Below the pieces are notes generated by a model, which was not told the DNA's origin, did no database searches, and worked only from the letters and a program-made list of their open reading frames with translations. A program made the translations under genes and the position numbers. Below are positions 5,118 to 7,504 of a stretch of 7,504 nt of DNA, one piece after another. The stretch covers positions 1 to 7,504 of the forward strand of contig JBGPMO010000034.1 of assembly GCA_041487075.1 (NCBI GenBank), written 5' to 3'. The DNA comes from JBGPMO01 sp041487075 (GTDB lineage Bacteria > Patescibacteriota > Minisyncoccia > UBA6257 > 1-14-0-10-40-38). Positions within the stretch are counted from its first letter, which is position 1. The number at the start of each line of letters is the position of its first letter.

Positions 5118-5678
5118 ATGGTTCAGTGGCAAGAGTTGCAATTCAATCTCGTGAGACGCATTGACGGACAAGGCATGCAGTGGCAGGGGAAAATCGAAGA
5201 AACATCAGAACAAGGAGGAGTGGCGACGAAAGCAACTATCCTCTTCGTTCCGGACAAAAGAAGCAAGGTCCTCCCCGGCAATCCGGCGGAGAAGTGGAGA
5301 TGCTTCGAGACGAATACCATCTTTACGTCAGAAGATGGCCGGTTCTGCATTATCGCCGTGGTGCTCACGGAACAGGTGAGTATCGAGGCAAACTTCACCC
5401 TCGAGCCCCTGCAAAACCAGCTGGGGAAGAAGCGGTGGCAAGCTCGCGAGGAGGATACGGAGGGCGTCATCCGTGTCTTCACTCCTGAAGAAACGGGGCT
5501 TATGCCAACCACCGCAGACACGAAGTGGAAGTTCACCGCTTCCCGGATACTGCACAGAAGCAAGGACGGGAAGTTCTTCTTGATTGCAGTGCATCTCAAG
5601 GAAGAGCTCGTCTCTGGGCGCGCCATCCGCCGTCGCGCGAAGAAGCATCCAACGCTCACGGAGTGCACTGCTGCGTGA
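5118..5678 (+). CDS. Unknown protein with two tandem ~80-residue repeats
   Basis: I do not recognise this 186-residue protein. It consists of two similar halves. The clearest match is residues 59-83 with 136-160, aligned without gaps at an offset of 77: KW at 59-60 and 136-137, SEDGRF (71-76) against SKDGKF (148-153), and IIAVVL (78-83) against LIAVHL (155-160). The similarity extends upstream less strictly (FVP at 43-45, FTP at 121-123; QWQGKIEE against RWQAREED). It has no signal peptide or membrane segment and ends in a basic stretch (GRAIRRRAKKH, about 167-177), so it is probably cytoplasmic and possibly nucleic acid-binding. The start at 5118 is preferred to the ATG at 5106 because GGAGGA (5108-5113) is its SD site. 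It has its own strong promoter and terminator. The coding strand is supported by promoter, SD, terminator and the internal repeat; the opposite-strand open frame is a shadow. Confidence 0.85.
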   Translation: MVQWQELQFNLVRRIDGQGMQWQGKIEETSEQGGVATKATILFVPDKRSKVLPGNPAEKWRCFETNTIFTSEDGRFCIIAVVLTEQVSIEANFTLEPLQNQLGKKRWQAREEDTEGVIRVFTPEETGLMPTTADTKWKFTASRILHRSKDGKFFLIAVHLKEELVSGRAIRRRAKKHPTLTECTAA

Positions 5679-5697
5679 GTCTCTATGAAGACTCACC

Positions 5698-5736
5698 ACA
5701 CCCTCGGATTGGTCGTACCAGTCCGGGGGTGTTTTT
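5698..5736 (+). terminator. Rho-independent terminator after the two-repeat protein
   Basis: ACACCC (5698-5703) and GGGTGT (5727-5732) form the base of a long hairpin that continues with CGGA/TCCG and TGGT/ACCA to a CGT loop, followed by five T (5732-5736). A second perfect inverted repeat, GTGAGTCT/AGACTCAC (5675-5682, 5689-5696), overlaps the stop codon just upstream and may stabilise the mRNA end. Confidence 0.88.
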
Positions 5737-5751
5737 ATCGCGCCACGAAGA

Positions 5752-6132
5752 TTACTTGCCTTCCTTTTTCGCAAGATCAAGGCACACCGAATTGATGCAA
5801 TAGCGCTTGCCGCCTTTCTCTTTTGGGCCATCATCAAACACATGCCCCAAATGTGCGCCGCAGTTTTTGCATACGACTTCAGTTCGCTGTATGCCAAGCG
5901 TTCTATCTTTTTTTAGTTCAATATTTTTTATATTTGCCGGTTCAGTAAAACTCGGCCAGCCAGTGCCGGAATCAAATTTGGCATCCGATGAAAAAAGTTC
6001 TGCGCCACACACCGCGCACTGATACATCCCCTCTTCATGATTATTAAGATACTTCCCGGTAAACGGGGTTTCCGTTCCGCCCTCGCGCGCCACTTTGCGC
6101 AATTCCGATGAAAGTTCGCTGTCTTTTCTCAT
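5752..6132 (-). CDS. msrB: Peptide-methionine (R)-S-oxide reductase MsrB
   Basis: MsrB reduces the R epimer of methionine sulfoxide in proteins. The 126-residue product is a complete single-domain form. It has the two zinc CxxC pairs (Cys39-Cys42 and Cys88-Cys91), GTGWPSF (56-62) with the substrate-cradling Trp59, GHVFDDGP (96-103), and the catalytic Cys112 in RYCINS. The usual resolving cysteine before GWPSF is replaced by Thr58 (SGTGWPS), as in many MsrBs; Cys117 is a possible alternative. No signal peptide, so cytoplasmic. It starts 11 bases after msrA, with only a weak A-rich upstream region, so translation is probably coupled to msrA. No terminator is seen in its direction before the neighbouring convergent gene. 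Confidence 0.97.
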   Translation of the reverse strand: MRKDSELSSELRKVAREGGTETPFTGKYLNNHEEGMYQCAVCGAELFSSDAKFDSGTGWPSFTEPANIKNIELKKDRTLGIQRTEVVCKNCGAHLGHVFDDGPKEKGGKRYCINSVCLDLAKKEGK

Positions 6133-6143
6133 AATCTTTTTTC

Positions 6144-6695
6144 TTATTTCTCGGATTCTTTCAGTAATTCATAAAAACGCTTTTTCACTTTTTCAAGCTT
6201 TGGATTAATCACCATTTCACAATAGGGCTGATCCTTATTTTTTCGATAATATTCGCGGTGATAATCTTCTGCTTCATAAAACGCGGTAAGCGGCTTTACT
6301 TCGGTAACCACGGTTCCGCCCTTCGCGTTCGGGTCGCTTAAGTTTTTAATAAACTGCCATGCTTCCTGTTTCTGGCTATCAGTCGCGTAAAAAATAATAG
6401 AACGGTATTGCGTGCCGACATCATTCCCCTGCCGGTTCAAGGTGGTGGGATCATGAGTTGCAAAAAACACCGTAAGGAGATCGTGATAGGTAATTTTCGA
6501 TGGATCAAACTCAATTCGAATAACTTCTGCGTGGCCGGTATTTCCCAAGCACACTTGATTATACGTCGGATTTTTAATCGTTCCTCCGGCATATCCCGGC
6601 ATCACGGAGATAATTCCTTTTAATTCCTGATAGACCGCTTCAGTGCACCAAAAGCATCCCCCGCCGAATACTGCGATTTCGTTTTTCTGATCCAT
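6144..6695 (-). CDS. msrA: Peptide-methionine (S)-S-oxide reductase MsrA
   Basis: MsrA reduces the S epimer of methionine sulfoxide. The 183-residue product has the catalytic motif GGCFWCTE (12-19) with the nucleophile Cys14, MPGYAGG (32-38), GNTGHAEVIRIEFDP (51-65), HDPTTLNRQGNDVGTQYRS (81-99), and a C-terminal Cys159 in QPYCEMVI that could serve as resolving cysteine. No signal peptide, so cytoplasmic. It is the first gene of an msrA-msrB operon; together the pair repairs both epimers. The start at 6695 is the only Met before the active site. A perfect TATAAT ends six bases upstream of this ATG, so transcription should begin at or next to the ATG: a leaderless mRNA with no room for an SD site. 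Confidence 0.97.
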   Translation of the reverse strand: MDQKNEIAVFGGGCFWCTEAVYQELKGIISVMPGYAGGTIKNPTYNQVCLGNTGHAEVIRIEFDPSKITYHDLLTVFFATHDPTTLNRQGNDVGTQYRSIIFYATDSQKQEAWQFIKNLSDPNAKGGTVVTEVKPLTAFYEAEDYHREYYRKNKDQPYCEMVINPKLEKVKKRFYELLKESEK

Positions 6696-6701
6696 ACCCT
6701 T

Positions 6702-6707
6702 ATTATA
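6702..6707 (-). promoter_or_regulatory. -10 box of the msrA-msrB promoter
   Basis: The minus strand reads TATAAT, the full consensus, six bases before the msrA ATG. No good -35 hexamer is seen at 16-18 bp. Confidence 0.55.
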
Positions 6708-6727
6708 CCGAATGACGCTAGGAAAAG

Positions 6728-7045
6728 TTAGGTGATGAAATACCGCAACAGCACAAAGAGGGTAATGAGCGTGATGATAAAAAAGATGCCGAGGGTTCTA
6801 AAAAGCAATGCAAGGGCTTCTTTCTTTTTGCCGTCTAAGTACCAAAGCACTGGCCGCCCGAACAGGGCGAATCCGGTGAACGCCGCGGAAAAAACAAAAA
6901 GGAGAAGCATCGCAATGGGGACAATCGCCGTATCCGCCTGTCCGAACGCTCTCTGACTGCCGTAAAAGAGAAACGACCCAACGAGAACGACGTATGCGGC
7001 GGTTGCGATTGCATGCAAAAACGCGATTTTAGTGATAAGTTTCAT
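6728..7045 (-). CDS. Small membrane protein, three predicted helices, function unknown
   Basis: The product has 105 residues with three hydrophobic segments at about 7-29, 40-62 and 82-103. A short loop LFGRPVLWYLDGKKKEAL (61-78) between the second and third helices carries the only dense charge; its lysines suggest a cytoplasmic loop by the positive-inside rule. No enzyme motif is visible. I chose the ATG at 7045 because upstream residues in the same frame (to 7186) overlap the tRNA-Ser gene. There is no SD motif; the bases just before the ATG are A/T-rich with TATATC at 7050-7055, perhaps a -10 box. It ends 32 bp before the msrA start on the same strand, so it may read into msrA-msrB, but nothing ties its function to them. 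Confidence 0.75.
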   Translation of the reverse strand: MKLITKIAFLHAIATAAYVVLVGSFLFYGSQRAFGQADTAIVPIAMLLLFVFSAAFTGFALFGRPVLWYLDGKKKEALALLFRTLGIFFIITLITLFVLLRYFIT

Positions 7046-7086
7046 AATAGATATAACCAGAAAAGATATCGAGATGTTTCTCTTAC

Positions 7087-7115
7087 TTGAGAAAATTTTT
7101 AGAATAGCGTATAAA
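7087..7115 (+). promoter_or_regulatory. Promoter of tRNA-Ser
   Basis: -35 TTGAGA (7087-7092, 5 of 6) and -10 TATAAA (7110-7115, 5 of 6) are 17 bp apart. The expected start near 7122 is six bases before the mature tRNA. Confidence 0.75.
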
Positions 7116-7127
7116 AAGAAGCAAGCT

Positions 7128-7215
7128 GGAAGGGTCGCATAGTGGTCTAGTGCGCACGCTTGGAAAGCGTGTGTGGGGAAACCCACCGCGAGTTCGAATC
7201 TCGCCCCTTCCGCCA
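7128..7215 (+). tRNA. tRNA-Ser (anticodon GGA)
   Basis: A complete class II tRNA reading the UCC/UCU codons. The acceptor arms GGAAGGG (7128-7134) and CCCTTCC (7205-7211) pair perfectly, followed by discriminator G and encoded CCA (7213-7215). The anticodon stem CACGC/GCGTG (7155-7159, 7167-7171) holds loop TTGGAAA with anticodon GGA at 7162-7164. The long variable arm TGGG/CCCA, typical of Ser, Leu and bacterial Tyr tRNAs, confirms the assignment. The T arm is GCGAG-TTCGAAT-CTCGC (7188-7204). Confidence 0.98.
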
Positions 7216-7219
7216 GTAA

Positions 7220-7228
7220 TGATATAAT
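7220..7228 (+). promoter_or_regulatory. Extended -10 box downstream of tRNA-Ser
   Basis: TGATATAAT is a full extended -10 (TGnTATAAT). The -35 position falls inside the tRNA 3' end and does not match. It could drive the small membrane protein at 7275 with a leader of about 40 bases. No terminator separates the tRNA from that gene, so read-through is the alternative. Confidence 0.4.
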
Positions 7229-7274
7229 TCCTAAGGGTCGACGTATTTGATTAATCCAACTTAACTATAAAACT

Positions 7275-7433
7275 ATGGTAAAAGGAAACTTTCTTGGTGC
7301 AGCGATTGTCGCAATAATCTACACGATCTATATTTTAATGAATCCCCTTGCAACGACTTGGCAACAAAGAGCATCATTATTAGTGGTTCTTAATGCATTG
7401 ACTATCGTATTGATGGCTTTTGCATTCAAATAA
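7275..7433 (+). CDS. 52-residue two-helix membrane protein, function unknown
   Basis: The frame begins MVKGNFLGAAIVAIIYTIYI and ends in AFAFK. It has two hydrophobic segments, about 6-22 and 33-51, joined by a short polar turn (MNPLATTWQQRAS). This hairpin layout and codon use without rare runs look like a real small membrane protein, but I do not recognise a family. No SD motif precedes the ATG; the leader is A/T-rich. A promoter-like TGATATAAT lies about 47 bases upstream. It could be a false frame; the continuous alternation of hydrophobic helix and polar turn is the main support. Confidence 0.55.
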   Translation: MVKGNFLGAAIVAIIYTIYILMNPLATTWQQRASLLVVLNALTIVLMAFAFK

Positions 7434-7504
7434 GAATTTGCCGCCAAAGAAAAACTTGAAATCGTCCTTTCCGCTCCGGTTCCCGCCTTCACTCAAGAGT
7501 TTCG

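Noticed and set aside
5123..5897. Minus-strand open frames of 181 and 189 codons opposite the two-repeat gene
   Set aside because: They are Ser/Arg/Cys-rich shadows; one crosses the terminator and msrB. Promoter, SD, terminator and the internal repeat all support the plus strand.
7434..7504. Start of a further gene at the right end
   Set aside because: Several frames are open for the last 70 bases, but no start codon with SD is visible and the stretch is too short to judge; I see nothing I can support in it.

Overview
The window looks like a piece of a compact bacterial chromosome. It carries the classical streptomycin (str) operon order rpsL-rpsG-fusA-tuf on the minus strand, a short site-2-type protease, a methionine sulfoxide reductase pair, a tRNA-Ser and several small proteins. 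Consensus sigma70-like promoters are easy to find, while Shine-Dalgarno (SD) sites are weak or absent in front of the translation genes. Short genes, sparse SD usage, small hydrophobic hypotheticals and repeat-like spacers suggest a Patescibacteria/CPR (Parcubacteria-like) organism. That is an inference from style, not from a phylogenetic marker I could place.

Layout, right to left on the minus strand for the first half: an M50-type membrane metalloprotease (3618-4268) is followed at once by a consensus promoter (3581-3608) that starts the str operon: rpsL (3129-3539), rpsG (2644-3111), fusA (230-2350) and the first 38 codons of tuf (1-116). tuf also has its own promoter (160-188). The oddest place in the window is just upstream of fusA. 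There a second, partial fusA start (coding MPRQYPIEKV...HIDA) is followed by a hairpin-rich 112-bp segment with perfect 11-bp inverted ends, and only then by the real fusA start (MLRQYPIERV...). The two starts share an identical 29-bp stretch exactly 188 bp apart in direct orientation. Recombination between these copies would delete 188 bp and leave an intact fusA with the other N-terminus.

The middle (about 4270-5736) is accessory-like. A plus-strand promoter is followed by about 200 bp with several perfect inverted repeats and a rho-independent terminator, and no convincing protein: a candidate structured non-coding RNA of no class I recognise. Facing it is a DUF1653-like 75-residue protein (4672-4899, minus) with its own terminator and promoter. 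Divergent from that, under a very strong promoter with a 15-bp palindrome over its -10 box, is a 186-residue protein made of two tandem ~80-residue repeats, of unknown function, ending at a clear terminator.

The right part holds a minus-strand msrA-msrB operon (protein repair of oxidised methionine) whose promoter predicts a leaderless msrA mRNA, a three-helix membrane protein, a tRNA-Ser(GGA) with a strong promoter and encoded CCA, and a 52-residue two-helix membrane protein. Two perfect 9-mer DnaA boxes (200-208 and 4349-4357) lie next to promoters. No CRISPR array, transposase or rRNA is present.
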